64,000 nt of DNA from Callaeas wilsoni (lineage: Eukaryota; Chordata; Aves; Passeriformes; Callaeidae): contig VWPU01014188.1 in the NCBI GenBank assembly GCA_013398955.1, forward strand, positions 1 through 64,000, in the 5' to 3' direction. Below, one piece after another: positions 48,829 through 62,084 of the stretch. The position numbers were made by a program, and so were the translations under genes. The notes below the pieces were generated by a model, which did not search any database, was not told the origin of the DNA, and saw only the letters and a program-made list of their open reading frames with translations. Positions within the stretch are counted from its first letter, which is position 1. Each line of letters opens with the position of its first letter.

Positions 48829-51800
48829 AAGGAATAATCAATCAATCATAAGAAGGTCAGACTTGTCTGTATTATTGTACAATAGAATCACCATACACTA
48901 TATTTACATATGTTTATATACTGCATGTCTATGCCTAATAACTTGAGGACAAGTTAGTTCCTAACTATGCACCATAGACAAGTTACGACATCCTTAATTT
49001 TCATATTATCTGAAGTTTGCATTTACTGTAATAAATACATATTGTCATTAATGAAAGTTCAGGCACAGACAAAGGGAATGAGAGTCTATAAACACACCGA
49101 GTTGCTTCTGTTCTCTCTCTGCATTTCTAAAGGTTATTACTATACAGACCTTATGTATACCTACTTCCATGAACATCTGAATTAGCAAGTCTTACAAAAG
49201 TTAATTTTGTTTCTAATTAAAGTTCTAAACATTTAATAATTTAATGTGCTTAGTCTTCTCCTTCACCCTTAAAGGGAAAAAAAAGTTTACTACTTCCTCA
49301 CAGTCAGAAATACTAAAATATTTGCAGTCCAGCAATACTAATGATTCCTATGTTGTGTTACATTAAGATGGAATTTATTGTTAGTTTAACAAAATACATT
49401 GTGTAATCTTACACTCTGTATGACTTTTACAAATACAATGAGCATCTTCTTAAAAATAGCTTCAGATGAGGTGATATTTTTAAGACCCATCTCTTTTATA
49501 TTAGTATGCAGTACTGGTGTTGTCTCAGATTCCATATCCAGGAGGAGTTTTATAAAGAAAAAATAATTCGTGGGAAGGTGTGAAATACTGTTTACTCCAC
49601 TGAGGCTGTTTTTATAGTAAGTCAGATGGGCAGGAGAGGCTTCCAGCAGCAGTAGTCTTGAGCTGCTTGAAAAGGTGTTACTAGATCTTCACTCCCATGT
49701 AACTTAGTCCACATCTGCAGTAGGGATGCTTGTTTAAGTGCCCAGACAGCTCAGTCCTTGTATTTATTATGGTTTTTTGTACTTGGTCCTGAGAACATAG
49801 TATCCCTTGTGCTGCTTTTAGTGAGGGCCTTCATGTTCTTTGGTTGCAATATCACTCCAAAAGGTTACTCACTTCCTGGACTAACTCAAAACAAGATTTT
49901 TTTTTCTTTGAAAATGATCTAGTGACATTGGAGAAGCCCACTGACAAATATCAGAACTGTGGAAACCCTGAAGTGTTTTGTAATGTGGAAGGAGGAGTGT
50001 GCTAGCTTAGCTAAAGTACAGGTTACAGGAATTTCAGTCATCTCAGAAGTACTTAATTTTCAGAAGTGCAGCCCAGCAGCACTGTTTAGTTTATTTCTGT
50101 CTTGGGTATTGCAATCTACATTTATAGGGAAACAAAGTAGTAGTTTTCACGTTTTGTCGCAGCATGGCTGATTCATTGAGGCATTAGAAGTGGTTAATGA
50201 CTATCAAGGTACCAACATTTTGTAGTTGGAATGCAGAAGTAAGCAGTCAGCAATTGGGACTCAAATGTTTTATTGCAACCTGTCTAGTTTAAATAGAATC
50301 ACCTGTTTCTGTCAAGTAAACACCAAGTGTTTTATTTTACGCAAGTAGGGACCTCTTGGTCTGTACGAAAGTTGCTTTTCTGCACCAAGACGGTACGAAA
50401 GATTTCTCAACTTTTGCATACAGTTGTCTACTGCATCCTTTTGGGGTTGGGTTGCTATAGTAAAAAGTTAAAGCACATTTGAAAAGCATCCTGTTAAAGG
50501 ACTGCGCTGATCTCTTTCACTCAAAAAAGAAAAAAACACAGAACTAGAAATAAAAATTAATGATCTGTGTGGAGTATAGGACTGGGTTTCTGGCATAACT
50601 CTGTTAAGATTTGGACTGCATCTTTTCACAGCTTCTGAGTGACTGGGCTGAATAAATAGCATCCTGTATGGTGGTAGGAGCTTTGGCTACGGTGCAAAGT
50701 ACTCACAACTGTTAGAAATGCAGTTTTGTAACAAATCTGCATGGGATGAGTGTGTGTGTGATATGTATCAGTGATATCATATGTACTTTGTAAAACTATT
50801 GTTGTCTTCTTAAGAAATCAGAGTTGCCTTACATCCAAGGCTGTCCTGTGCTCAGACAGATAAAACTGTCTTTTTCTTCTCCACCAGAGGAGGAAGTGAA
50901 AGTCACTGAGATTTTCAGTCTAGGACTTGGTTGGTTGATTCTTCATTGTATGGGAGATAAAAAAGGCCTGATGCTTCAAAAGGACCTTTCTGGATAGCTT
51001 CCATGTGTGATTTCTGAAACACGCTTAGGCATGCAGCCTGTTAACTTGGGTGGATGTTTAAATAGGTCAGTGTATGTGTTGATGATAAAACGTACTAAAT
51101 TTATAGTTTTGTCTAAATTTTACATTGTTGGTTGAAAACTGCTGATGATAATGGAGCTCCACATAATGCTTTCTTGTTCTCCAAGACACAAATCCTTGGA
51201 GACTTCTTCCAAATATAAATATATAACATCCTTCCACACAGATGTGCTTTTGCTAGGAGAAGGGGCTTCTAGGGTGCTTTTGAAAAAGCAATCCTTGCTT
51301 TATGGGTAGCATATGGTTCTACACTGCATATACACTCCTAAACTTTCCTTGGAGCTGCTGTAACCAACCCATTTGTTTCAGCACAAATGGCCTCAAGCAA
51401 TTAACTGTTTGCAAGACTTTACTTAGTGTTTGTATGAACAGAGTGTCAGGTAGAGGCCATTTTAAAGCCGGGTTGTGCAGTGAAAGCTATAGTGTTTATT
51501 TACCATGGCACAGTCTCTCTGGCAGTACAATATTGAATCCTGAAATACTTGCTGCCAACTCAAAACATGCTCATTCTGCTGAAATTTCAGTAAATTTATA
51601 ATGAAAGTATAAAGAATCTTTTCTCAGTTTTCAGTTCAGCTGTCTCACCAGGCTTGCTTAGGCTGGAGTAGTAGTTACTTGCCTAGAGCAGCAGACAAAT
51701 AGGGAAGGTAAAATTATGGCTTTAGGCATGTGTAAGCCACCCTCTCCTTGTTAACACTCCTCTCTGCACCACAGATATTAACTATTTTTTCCCCTCAGAT

Positions 51801-53928
51801 TACCAGCTGGTTAGCATAACTTGGCTAAATTCCTAGCAGCTTTTCTCAACTAGTATTTAAATCAAATGTTGCTGATTCTGCTTCAGATGTGAAGAATGAT
51901 ATACATGTCAAAAGGCCTGTCTAGTTTTCCTAACTATATGCCTTGGTCTAAAAAGTTATTACCTCTACCATTCTTTGCTTATAGGGCATTCTTGCCTGTT
52001 GTATATCCTTGAGTTTACAACAACTCAGTTAGTTGCCACTTGATAATAGCAGCCTTGAAGAGGTGGGATTCATCTTGTTTGTTGGATTGATTTTCTCTGC
52101 TGCTGTCTATTTGAGAGCAGTTTCCTCGTTTTCAGGTTTGCTGTGAAAGCTTTGCTACCTAGTAGTTTTTGTCTGCTAGGGAATATGAGGACAGGAATTT
52201 AGTGTTCCTAAATCAAAGTGTGGTGCCCTTGGGCACAAGGTACTTTGTATGACTAATTAAAAACAAAAGTAAATTTTACTGAGATTTTTTTTGTCTACCT
52301 AACAACTTCATTGCTTGGTTGAATTACAAAGTATAGTCAGTTTATCTTCCGGATTTACACTGCTGAGCCGTTTGTATTTCAGGAGCTTCACATTTCCTGT
52401 ACTGTTATGACTTTATATATATCTTGTTGCAACCCTGAGTGGCTATCTGCACCAAGGTTTTCATAAAATTTCTCCTTGGTGAAGCACTGCTAAGGGTAGC
52501 AATGATGAGAGTTGTAGTATAGAAAAGGCATCAGCATTTTTACTGCTGTGTCATCTACTGATTCTCAGACTGACCCTTTAGTGATAATATTCTGGCAGCT
52601 GATGGTGTCATGTCTTTTTTTTATATCAACACAGTTTTTCCTGTTGGGAGCAGTGGGCTGGTGGGAAATTTCAAAGGGAAGGCTGCTGTAAGAAAGCTAG
52701 AAAAAGCATACTGCCAATCTTCAAAATATCAAAGACAGTACTGCTGAAGAGAGTAACTCCTACTTTAAGGACAGTACAACACATTTATACCCTCAAAGAA
52801 GGAAGTGGTTATTTAAATGTCTGTATTCTCTGAATGATTGCCAGAGCAACTGTGAAACCCACATCCACTGTTCCTTCCCTGTGTTCACATTAATAGCAGC
52901 CTACTCAAGTGTTCAAAGCCTGCTCCACCTTTTTTTGAGGTATGCAGCAGGGGGAGAAGGTGGGTACTTTTTCAATCAGGCAGAGGGCCTCTATTTGGAT
53001 TTGTTAACAAACAGACCTTTTAGTATCCATAAACTTACCTGTTAAAGGATTGGCTTCTAACAGTGATTCTTTAGACATCAGTGGAACTATTACAGGGTGG
53101 CAAAAGATGCAGTTAATTGGTCATGATTAAAGCTGTTTGAAACCTGATTCCCTGAGTTTTTAGAACACGTAATTGTTCTATGTAATCCGGAGCGGTACTG
53201 CTCTTTCATCCATATGAAGAGATCAGAAAAGAGAGATTTACAGCTTAGGTTGCCCCAAGCCACACATAGCTGACTTAATTTTCCTTTCCAAGGGAATTTA
53301 AAGATTGTTGTTGTGACTGGTTCTTGGTGGATTATATGTTATTTTGAGGTCACCTGTGAGGTTTATTTAAATGATTGATTGACTGAAATTAATTATTCTG
53401 TCACGGCAGTAATGGAGGTAAGATTGAGGAGACTGATAAATACAAAAGAAAAAGCAATTCTTATAAATGCACTTCTGTCTTTTTCGATTTAAATAAATCA
53501 GGTAGAATACATATATCCTGTATGGTGGTTTCGATCCTTATATTTTTCCCTGAATAGCCAGAATGTTTTTACTTTGGTGATCTCTAGCTTGAAAAGAAAA
53601 TTCAGCCTGCTTACAGTGCAGCAGTACTTAACAGTCAAATATGTTTTTAGGATATTTTTCAAATATCCTAAATACCTGAACTCAAACTCTTTCTCTGTTG
53701 TTTGTTTTTTCTCAGATAAACTCTTTTGCTCTCAGTCACAGAGTAATTTCAACAAAGTGCAGAGAAAACACACAAGAAAATTTAACAGTTGATTTAGTAC
53801 TGGAATTCATACTAGAAAAGTAAAAACCTTTATGAGTTATATTTGTTAGATTGACCTTGATTTAAGAAGGGGAGAGACAAGGAGAGACCTTTCACCTCCT
53901 TATCCTTGGCCTAAATATGCCTGGCCCA
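48829..53928. other. Unique noncoding DNA
   Basis: No gene or interspersed repeat recognised over about 5 kb. Open frames are at most 99 codons (51302-51601, plus) and carry no domain. Confidence 0.55.
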
Positions 53929-53931
53929 TTG

Positions 53932-54103
53932 ACGTCTTTGAAGTGCGCGGCAAGGTGAAGGTACCTCCGCGGGCCGCTGGAGGAGATGGGCGTTAGTGCT
54001 GGATGGCACAAAGGGCGTTCTGCGTTCTGCAGGTGTGCAGTCCTGAGGCTGCCTGTCCGGTGCTCGGGGATACCTGCTATTAATGCTCGACTCTTGAGTC
54101 ACG
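53932..54103. other. Small CpG-dense GC-rich patch
   Basis: By direct count there are 13 CpG dinucleotides between 53932 and 54103, including GTGCGCGGC and TCCGCGGGCCGC. The flanking kilobases have almost none. It is too short for a classical CpG island and I recognise no repeat or exon in it. It may be a recent CpG-rich insertion, a short unmethylated promoter or enhancer, or part of an unrecognised mobile element. A minus-strand 72-codon open frame crosses it without domain content. Confidence 0.7.
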
Positions 54104-54118
54104 GGGGTACTGAGGGTT

Positions 54119-56100
54119 TTGGGTGACAATCACTTTTAATTCACTCTGGAATGCAAGGCGGTGGATTAAAGGCAGCATAAAATTGTTCACCTAAGGCCTT
54201 TAGGCCTTTCAGAACATTCTGGTCAATGTAAATATGCCTTTTTGCTTCTAAAAATAATTTCTTTTTTTTCTGAAAGTTTTGTCAAGGACATATTTAGAGT
54301 GTGCTGTGGCGTATCGGACTTTATGTTAAGTTTCTTATTAAACCAGTGGTCCTGTTCTCTTCAGGAAGAACGATATCAAGAGATGGGCCTGTCTTTGTGC
54401 GTTTAGGTTCTGTGATTAGTTAATATATAACTTTATTAAATCTTTCATTTACATATAGGAGTTTTTTTCCTAGCTTGCAGTAACAACTAAACATAACAAA
54501 ATCCTTTGATATGCTATATACACCTCTGGAAGTAGTAAACTGTTAGAGAATCAGTGAGTTCATCAGATGTACCTATTTAACTGATTACTGAGTCTTCTCC
54601 TTTGAATCAGTGTGGGATAGGAGGTCCCTAGGAGTGTATATCCATTTTAGTAACATATCTTTGAAAAGAAGCTGTGTTAACAGTGTAATACTGCACAGGC
54701 ACTACCACGCTGGCAGATGATCACATATGTGTTATCTCTCTTAATAAAGCTGTTTTGCAGCTGCAAAAACAAAAGTTTAAAGGGTAATAAAATGTTTTCT
54801 TGTACAAGTCAGTGTGTTTTTATGATTAGAATGTGATCCACTTTTCTCTTGAGAGTCTTAATATATGTGTGGGCAAGGGTTCACTGAACACAGTAGTAAT
54901 CCTTCTCATACTTGTGTTTAGAAGATGCCAGACTTTTCTTCAGTTCATACTCCAGCAGTAGGTGAAAAGAGTTGATTCATATCTTCATACCCTGAAGACA
55001 CAGGGGCCTTTGCATCATGGTGGTTTGTTTTTTTTTTTTTTAATTTTTCTTGTCTATTCAATTAATCTTTATGTAATCTTTTTGATGCTCATGAAGTAAT
55101 AGTTCAAGTGGCATTTAGGAGAACAAGATCTAATGCATTGAACAGATCAGTTCTATGAGATCTTGAATCAGGTCTGCACAGAGTACTGCACTTTAAAATG
55201 TAATAAATGCTTTTCATGTGAGATTAGTAAATTGTGATATAGCTCTTTCCTTGAACTATTATGTAAGTTTTGGGCATATTTCTATAATGCTGGCTTAGTT
55301 GTCTATTATTTAAAGTTGTATTTTGCTTAAAAATAATAATAATAAAAAAGACCTTCTTTGGCACCATTGAAAAAAATCAATCTTTATTGCATAAATCTAC
55401 TGTAGTCTTATGTGTTCTAACAGTATTTAATATGTGTGTGGTAGTTAATTATAGGCAGGAAACCTCCAAGATTTGTTTCTGCGAATTGCAGTTATTGACA
55501 GAATAGTAAATGAAACAATAATTTAGTCCAGTGTGTCTTTGACCTAAAATGAAATTATATAACTTATACATAACTAAGTTTTGAGTGTGGGTTAATGGAA
55601 AAGGGCTGCTTATTCTGAAAAACAACCATGAAAACTGAGTGTAAATGCTCTATTATTTGAAACTGTCAATATTGAAACTTATATTTTAAAGCAAATTAAA
55701 TACTGTGAGAAATATTTAAAACTGAGGTTTACTCTTTAACATTTATTGGTCTCAGCATGTCTTATAAAAAGCCTTGCAGGCTGCTCATTGTCAGTCTTAG
55801 ATACACTGCATAAATATTAAGCTGTAGGTAAGACTGTTTCTTGAAATCCAGCATCTGCCTGGGTTACCGCAATATTTTACATTATCTTTATTTTAAATAT
55901 CAATTGGAAGCTGTGATAGATAATTTGAAAATTTATACATGGAAAGAACATTTTAATTTTTAAATACATTAATTGTGTTTTTGAAGAGAGGTGTCAGTCT
56001 TGGCCTCATTTGTAGTTCCAGTAGCTATTTCAGATATGCTGTTTTATTTGCACTGCTTTATATACGCTGTTTTTTTTTATTCTTATAGCTTCTGTTAAAC
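54119..56100. other. Unique AT-rich noncoding DNA
   Basis: No gene or repeat recognised. A T14 run lies at 55028-55041 and a short AAT run near 55331-55343. Confidence 0.5.
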
Positions 56101-56118
56101 CTAGTGTCTTGTATAAAA

Positions 56119-56480
56119 CGGGTTTGATTCGAATATGTCTTCAGAAAATGGGTGCTGACGTTGCTGATGTGCCGGCTGGGGGAGGCGGCCGTGCGGCTGG
56201 CGCGGCCGTAACCAAGCGCTTCCGAGGTTTGCCCCGCACACTCCTGTCCCTTATCAGACCCCAGCCAGGCTGGAGACTCCCAGGAGCTCCTCAGAGGACA
56301 GGCACTGAAATCGCCTGCCCCTGGGTAATGGTTCTACTTAACCTCATCCGTTAGTTGTTGACTGATGCATAAAAGCCTGCGTTCCCTCGGAGCTTGATCT
56401 AACCGTGCGTGTATTCAAGCCTTTTGGGACAGCTGGAAATGAATGATGCACTCAGCATTTGGATGTGCGAGAGAGACCGA
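56119..56480. promoter_or_regulatory. Short CpG island-like segment
   Basis: About 21 CpGs fall within 360 bp, 11 of them in 56159-56236 (core GGCGGCCGTGCGGCTGGCGC). The surroundings are strongly CpG-depleted. Downstream on the plus strand are GATGCATAAAAGCC (TATA-like, near 56364) and GAATGATGCACTCAGCATTT. An 81-codon plus-strand open frame (56109-56354) contains an Ala/Gly-rich run from the GC core and resembles no family. The likeliest readings are an orphan CpG island with promoter or enhancer activity, or a GC-rich insertion. Neither can be decided from the sequence alone. Confidence 0.5.
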
Positions 56481-59400
56481 AGCCTGACAGTAATTTGATA
56501 GAAAGGAATGAATATTAGGAGTATCCACTAAAAGTAATACTCTTAGATAAAAAAATTACAGGTTTTCAGAGTTTTGTGTCATTCTCGGGCATCTCTCTGT
56601 ATTTAGTGGTACTTAGCAAGACTTCCCAAACCAGCTGTATCACCTTGAATTAAATAGATTCTGTTGCATTTTTCATTTTATTTTTCCTTTATAGGTACGT
56701 ATGAACTTTCTAGGTCAAGTCACTATGGATGTTCCTTAAATATAATTATTCATCTTAAAATTTATGCTGTTAAAGGTCTGGGGTTTGTCATAAGTTTGTC
56801 ATAATTGAATGAGCAGCTCATCTCACACACTTCAGAGTGATTTTAAACACTAAACAATTTTTTTTTTTTTGAGCTCTCTTGTTGAACATCTGAAATTAGA
56901 ACTTGGGCCTTTACCTATAAGACCCTTCCAATTCCTATTCTTCCCTCTTAATTTCATTTATTTTCTCAGTTCTGTTACCTCCAATTTTTGCTATGGGTTT
57001 TATCATAAATTCTTGTTCTGGAGCTGTAAGTCTGACATTCTTTAAAATAAGACAAAGATGAAACTTTAATGCAAGAGAAACCAGCTAACTGTTCATTGAT
57101 TCATTTAAGAAATTCAGTTATTCAAAATACAGACCCCAAATGGTAGGGAATCTGAAGAACAGAAATGCAAGCTAAGGGACTTTGTGACTCAAACTCCTCT
57201 TTTAATATCTGCTTGGTAGATATGTATGACCTGTTTCCTGTAGAGTTTGATAAAACTTTTTCAAAGTTGTCACTAAAAAGCCTGGAATAGGAAGATTGTT
57301 TTAATGTCACTACAGAAAAATGTCATCCAGTATGTTGGTGGGAAACTAAACATATTCATGTGATGTCAGTTGGTGTTTTGCTGAGGAAATCTTGTGATCT
57401 GGGCCCTGAGATGTAAATTACAAGAGTTACTCAAGTGATAGATGTGGTTAAGAGTGTTAATAAAGTGGGCCTTCAGAGTGAATATAGCTGATGCAGCAAA
57501 CTACAATTACCATCTGCAAAGATCTGCACTCTGCCTTTGTAGGTAAACTGTCTTTCTTCCCTTTTCCCCCTTCTGCTTCCTCAAAATGTAAAAGCAGGAC
57601 TGCAGTATCTTTGCATAAGGCCTCAAGTTTTCTTACTATTCACCCTTTGAATTGAAAATTACAGCAAAGTGTTGGACACTCCCTTATAAAGAAGAGCCAT
57701 GAGGTCAATCCAGTGGATGATAAAGTCCATAAAAGAGTGATGACATAGAAGAGTGAAGGGATGGTGACCTCTACCCATCTGGATTTGGATCTGTGTCTAT
57801 TTCCTACCTGAAACCTTTTTCTTGGATTTTCTGCCGAAACCTTTTTCTTGGATTTTCTGTCATCTTAAATATATCATTTTGCTGAGTTGTTTGGTAAGCT
57901 TACACTCACATCCATTCCTACTGCATTTCCAATTTTCTTAAGCTTCAATCCACAGAGTTAAAGTACTGTACTTATTCTTGTGCTATTTGCACATTTTGTA
58001 TATAAACATTTCATACCAGGATCTGGATATCTTTTGAGCATTAGCAATAAAGAGAAAATAAAAGGCTTCATGTGAGTGTTAGCCAACAGATGAGAGAAGA
58101 TTTATATTTTCATGTGACTTATGACTGTAAAAAGGCAGGGTTTGTGAAACTCATCTAAGCATAAGCCAAGGCAGGCAAGGAATGAAAGAAACAGCAAACA
58201 AGGAGTTTGCATCAGGAATAAAGGCATGGGGGAGGCTGCTAGAAGGAAAAAGGAGCAGACAAAAAGCCAGTCTTCATAAGTGATTGCAAGAAGGCAGCTT
58301 TTTCTGAGAGAGGAAATTGTTTGGCCTAGAGAACCACTGATGCTGCTGTCTTGAGGGTAAGAAGGGAGAGAGACATCACTCTGTGGAGAGAATGTGATTC
58401 CAGGATAAAGGAATCAAGATCCATTGGGCCGCAGGTGGGGGAACTTTAACACTGAATTAAGGTGATACTTTTGAATGCCATGTATTACATTTTTAAAATA
58501 GTTATGTTGTAATGACTCATTGAAAGGCTGGTGGTATTTATATGTTCAATTATGCAAGGCTATTGAGATGGCAGTATGAAAAAAATAGCAATAGATTTAG
58601 ATAATTAACCCTGCAAAAGCAGTGGTTATCACATTCAGAAGTAGTTGCAAGCTGTTAAAGAGAAGTTGTGCTGGGTGAGAATCACTATCACTGAACCATT
58701 TTATCCAAACAGGTGGTCGTTGTCTGTCGTTTGAGTCCTGACTAGACGGATGTCTGGGGTGGGAAATCTGGAGCTATGGGAAAGAAAGAAGGAGTGGCAA
58801 AGTGGTAATTGTGAATCTTAAAACATGCACGGACTGTTTCTCCTCTCCTTTTTATGGAGACTTGGCGTGGGATAAGCATGCTTTGCTGTAGTTTCTTCTG
58901 CATTCTTAGGTAGCTGCTCTGGGTATCACAGCTTTAGATGCACGTGGAAACTGGGGCATATTTTGCTGTAATGTTTAAAATTGTACCACCCTTAACGCTT
59001 CTGTAACGCAGCTCTGAGTGAACCGTGGTCATCAGTCTAAGGCACTGCTCCAAAGTGTTTCAAGGGAAGACCTAAGGGGACTGAACTCACTGAGCCCACA
59101 GAATATTCATTACTGGTGTATGAGATTGCAGAAAAGGTCAGTGTTTCAACAGTTACTTTTGCAAGTGTTACACCTATCTTTCAACAGTTAGACAAAGGTG
59201 AGTAGACAGCCCCCTGCTTGAAATTGTTATTTACAACACAAAGGTGATGTAGACTCCACCAGTGTTTTCTCATGTAATTGTAAAAGCAAAATTTTTATGA
59301 GTGCCTCCATATGGTTGTACACTGGAGATTATGGAGTGTAAAGTGTGCATATATAACTATTTTGGTTTAAAGATGGTTATTCAATAACATGTTCCTTTAT

Positions 59401-60150
59401 AAACAAAATAACACTTAGACTCAGGATTGGAAATACTCTTTTTATGTTTTTTGGATTCCATACTTATATGTTGGGCATATCCAGTTTCGCACATTTCTCT
59501 TTATGCAGTAAATCAGTAGTAGATGTGTTTTGACAGCTGCATTTTCCTTATGTTCAGCTTCCTAGTTCTGAGCTGGTTCTGAGTAGGAAGAAGTTTTCCT
59601 TCTCAGATGATAACAACGCCAGTGCTGTCAGGAGTTTCAATCTTTTGTGCATTTTTCCTGGCGTTAGTAATTGATGGTCACCCTTCTGCAGAATAGTTTC
59701 TGATGTTGCTGTTTTCCTCACACAACCTTCTCAGTAGCTAATAACTTTTAACTGTGCTTGTCTTGAGGAAAAATGAGTAGGTGATGACTGAGAAATAAAC
59801 TTAAGGAAAGCGATACCAGTTCTCTGCCCGTTACTTTCAGGCCTTGGTGAAGGATGTACCTTTAATGGGGAAATGAGAACACTGAATTAAACGTACTCAA
59901 CATCTGTTTCTCAAGAGACACTTGAGCAGTGTGCAAGTAGTGCTTTTCCTCCGTGGTGCTAGCAGGGTCTAATCCCATGGCCGTGTCTCTGTCAGTAGCA
60001 ATTATCCAGCTTTTGGTTTACCCATCCCAGGGACTTAAAGGAATGGGAGAATGGGTCTTTGAACTGACAGGCTAACTAGCTTTACAACAGTGAAGAGCAG
60101 AATTAATTCAACAATTTTGGAATCTCTTTCTCTGCTCTGTTTTTTAATGT
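56481..60150. other. Unique noncoding DNA
   Basis: No gene is recognised. There is an 11-bp perfect direct repeat GTTTGTCATAA at 56783-56793 and 56794-56804. A purine-rich, low-CpG zone runs at about 58150-58450. A short homeodomain-rich patch lies near 57405-57520. The 26-bp tandem duplication inside this stretch is listed separately. Confidence 0.5.
57810..57861 (+). repeat. Two-copy tandem duplication, 26-bp unit
   Basis: Copies at 57810-57835 and 57836-57861 both read GAAACCTTTTTCTTGGATTT then TCTGCC or TCTGTC, identical except for one base. The near-perfect identity indicates a recent duplication. Confidence 0.95.
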
Positions 60151-60170
60151 CTTCTGTTCCAGAGACAATG

Positions 60171-60260
60171 TCTTTTTTTCCCCTCTCTCTCTCTTTCTCT
60201 CACTCCCTCCAACCCTCTGCACAATTCCTTTCTCCCTCCCCTGCACCCCGCATCCCCACC
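60171..60260. repeat. Pyrimidine-rich tract with a 31-nt pure core
   Basis: Bases 60171-60201 are exclusively C or T, with a CTCTCTCTCTCT core. C/T-rich sequence with few purines continues to about 60260. The tract is of the same kind as 25528-25593 but on the opposite strand and less pure. Confidence 0.9.
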
Positions 60261-60660
60261 ATCTAATTTTAGATGAAATACTTGCATGAAAAAATAATTG
60301 TAAGTACATTTTGAACTGAATATTCTTTTTCAAGTTAATGAAATTACCATATAGTTAGGCTAGATATGTTCCTCAGCTTGAGTAATGTGTGCAACTAGAA
60401 CAGTGGTTGTTTTTTTTTTTTTCTTTTTCATTTAGGTGCAATCGAAAGAGTTAACATGAATTGGTAGCAATGTCATTATTGAATTACTAAAAAAAAAGTC
60501 TACATAAATAATTTCTACAAAAGAAGTTATTTCCACATGGTTTGCAGCTCCCTCCTGTAATTTTTAGTACCTTGCTTTTGTCACTTGTGACATTTCAAAA
60601 GGCATTTCTTTACACTGAGAGGAGCCTAAGAAGTATAAATTCAAGGCCATATCCTCAGAT
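60261..60660. other. Noncoding DNA, nothing recognised
   Basis: AT-rich stretch with a T13 run at 60410-60422 and an A9 run near 60490-60498. No coding or repeat homology seen. Confidence 0.45.
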
Positions 60661-60663
60661 CAG

Positions 60664-60804
60664 TGGGGTTTTTTTTGTTTTTTTTTATTTTTTTTCAAAA
60701 TTTAGCAAAGCAGGTTTTGTCATCAGAGGAGTTTTTTGTTGGTGGGTTTTCTCAGGTTTTTAGGGTTTTTTTGTTCAGTTTGTTTGTTTGGTTTTTGTTT
60801 TGGG
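60664..60804. repeat. T/G-rich low-complexity tract
   Basis: T runs (up to 10) are separated by single or double G, then (TTTG)n around 60777-60800. It contains the same 18-mer GGGTTTTTTTGTTCAGTT as the tract at 48721-48828. The 87-codon and shorter open frames crossing it are artefacts of the low complexity. Confidence 0.9.
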
Positions 60805-62080
60805 AGAGAAAAAGCCAAAAATCCACACAAACAAAACCAAAACAGTGTGTGAATATTCAGTGGCTGCTTCTCTAAAGACATCAGTTGAATCTGGATGTAA
60901 AACACATCTGCGCTCTCAGTTTAGGATTATGATACTCATAAATGATACCATCATTACCAAAGAAACCCAGATTTCCTTTTGTCAGCTTTCTGTGGAAGGC
61001 AATTTTTTTTCCTGCAAAGGGGAATGTTCTGCAATAAGGTTGAAGAAGTAAAAAATAATCTGAACAAAATAATAATTTTAATGGCCTCAGTTGTAGGTGC
61101 ATGATAAACTATCTCGTAAATGAAATGCAGATATTAAACAAGTGAGGCTTCTAAAACCCTGAATTCACTGCAGTGAGATACCAATTAGATAGATGTGATT
61201 GAGTAGGAAAGGATATGAGCTCTGCTTGATTTGCATCTTGGCAACTGAGATCACTGAAGTGGTGGTTAGTTTTATTAAGTTACTTTCCTGGCCATGTTCC
61301 TATGAAGATTGCTGAAAATTTCTCTTCAAAAATTTAACTTTGTTGTTGGAATTTAACTTTTGATCCTTGTGAAAGTGGTCTAACAGGAAAGAACCGTTGT
61401 GAAAAGTGAAAGGTTATTTTGTTGCTCTTATTGTCATACAGCTTTTATATCTCCTGCAAGTAATTTGTCTTCCATTTTGTTGTGCTGAATCATTTGTTCA
61501 TTGCTGTCACAGAGAAGTGAGTTTTGTGTTCTGGTTTTCCAGCACGGAATCAGCAGAACATGGCAGGTCTGTGCCTCTTCAGCTTGTAAGGTTCATTATG
61601 CAAAACTAAAATAACATAAAGAAATGATTCTTACAGTGTTGCCTTTGCTTACATTAAAGAAAAACAGAGACTGGGAAGGACTTCTGAAGGTACCTGCCCT
61701 TTCCCTGTGGTGGAGGCATACTGGTAACACATTAAACTTGTACATACAGCTCTGCTGTGAATTTCAGTATTATAAATGTTATGGATCTCTGAAAGATGGA
61801 TACTGGCCTGGAAGTTCAGTAAGAACTTGTTATTACTGAGTTTGATCATGCTAAAGGTCAGGATATTCAGCTATGGATAATTTTGTTTTAATAATTAGTT
61901 GAAATGCTTTTAGTCACATGTTTGGCCTTTCTGTCGTTCAGTTCCAGCTTCAGAGTTCTAACTGTCATATTATTCACTTTTGAAAAATCTTGTTAAGAAA
62001 GCAACTTTTCTTATATCACAATAACAATAGAAGCTATTTTTTAAAGGAAAGTAATGCACCTTTGAATTGGATTACTGTCA
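60805..62080. other. Unique noncoding DNA
   Basis: No gene or interspersed repeat recognised. Confidence 0.5.
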
Positions 62081-62084
62081 CAAT

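Noticed and set aside
56109..56354. 81-codon open frame over the CpG-rich segment as a first exon
   Set aside because: The Ala/Gly-rich run simply reflects the GC core. No donor site follows in frame with recognisable downstream exons, so I describe only the CpG-rich segment.
60542..60875. Phe/Val-rich overlapping open frames resembling membrane segments
   Set aside because: They come from the T/G-rich low-complexity tract, where hydrophobic codons (TTT, GTT, TTG) dominate by composition.
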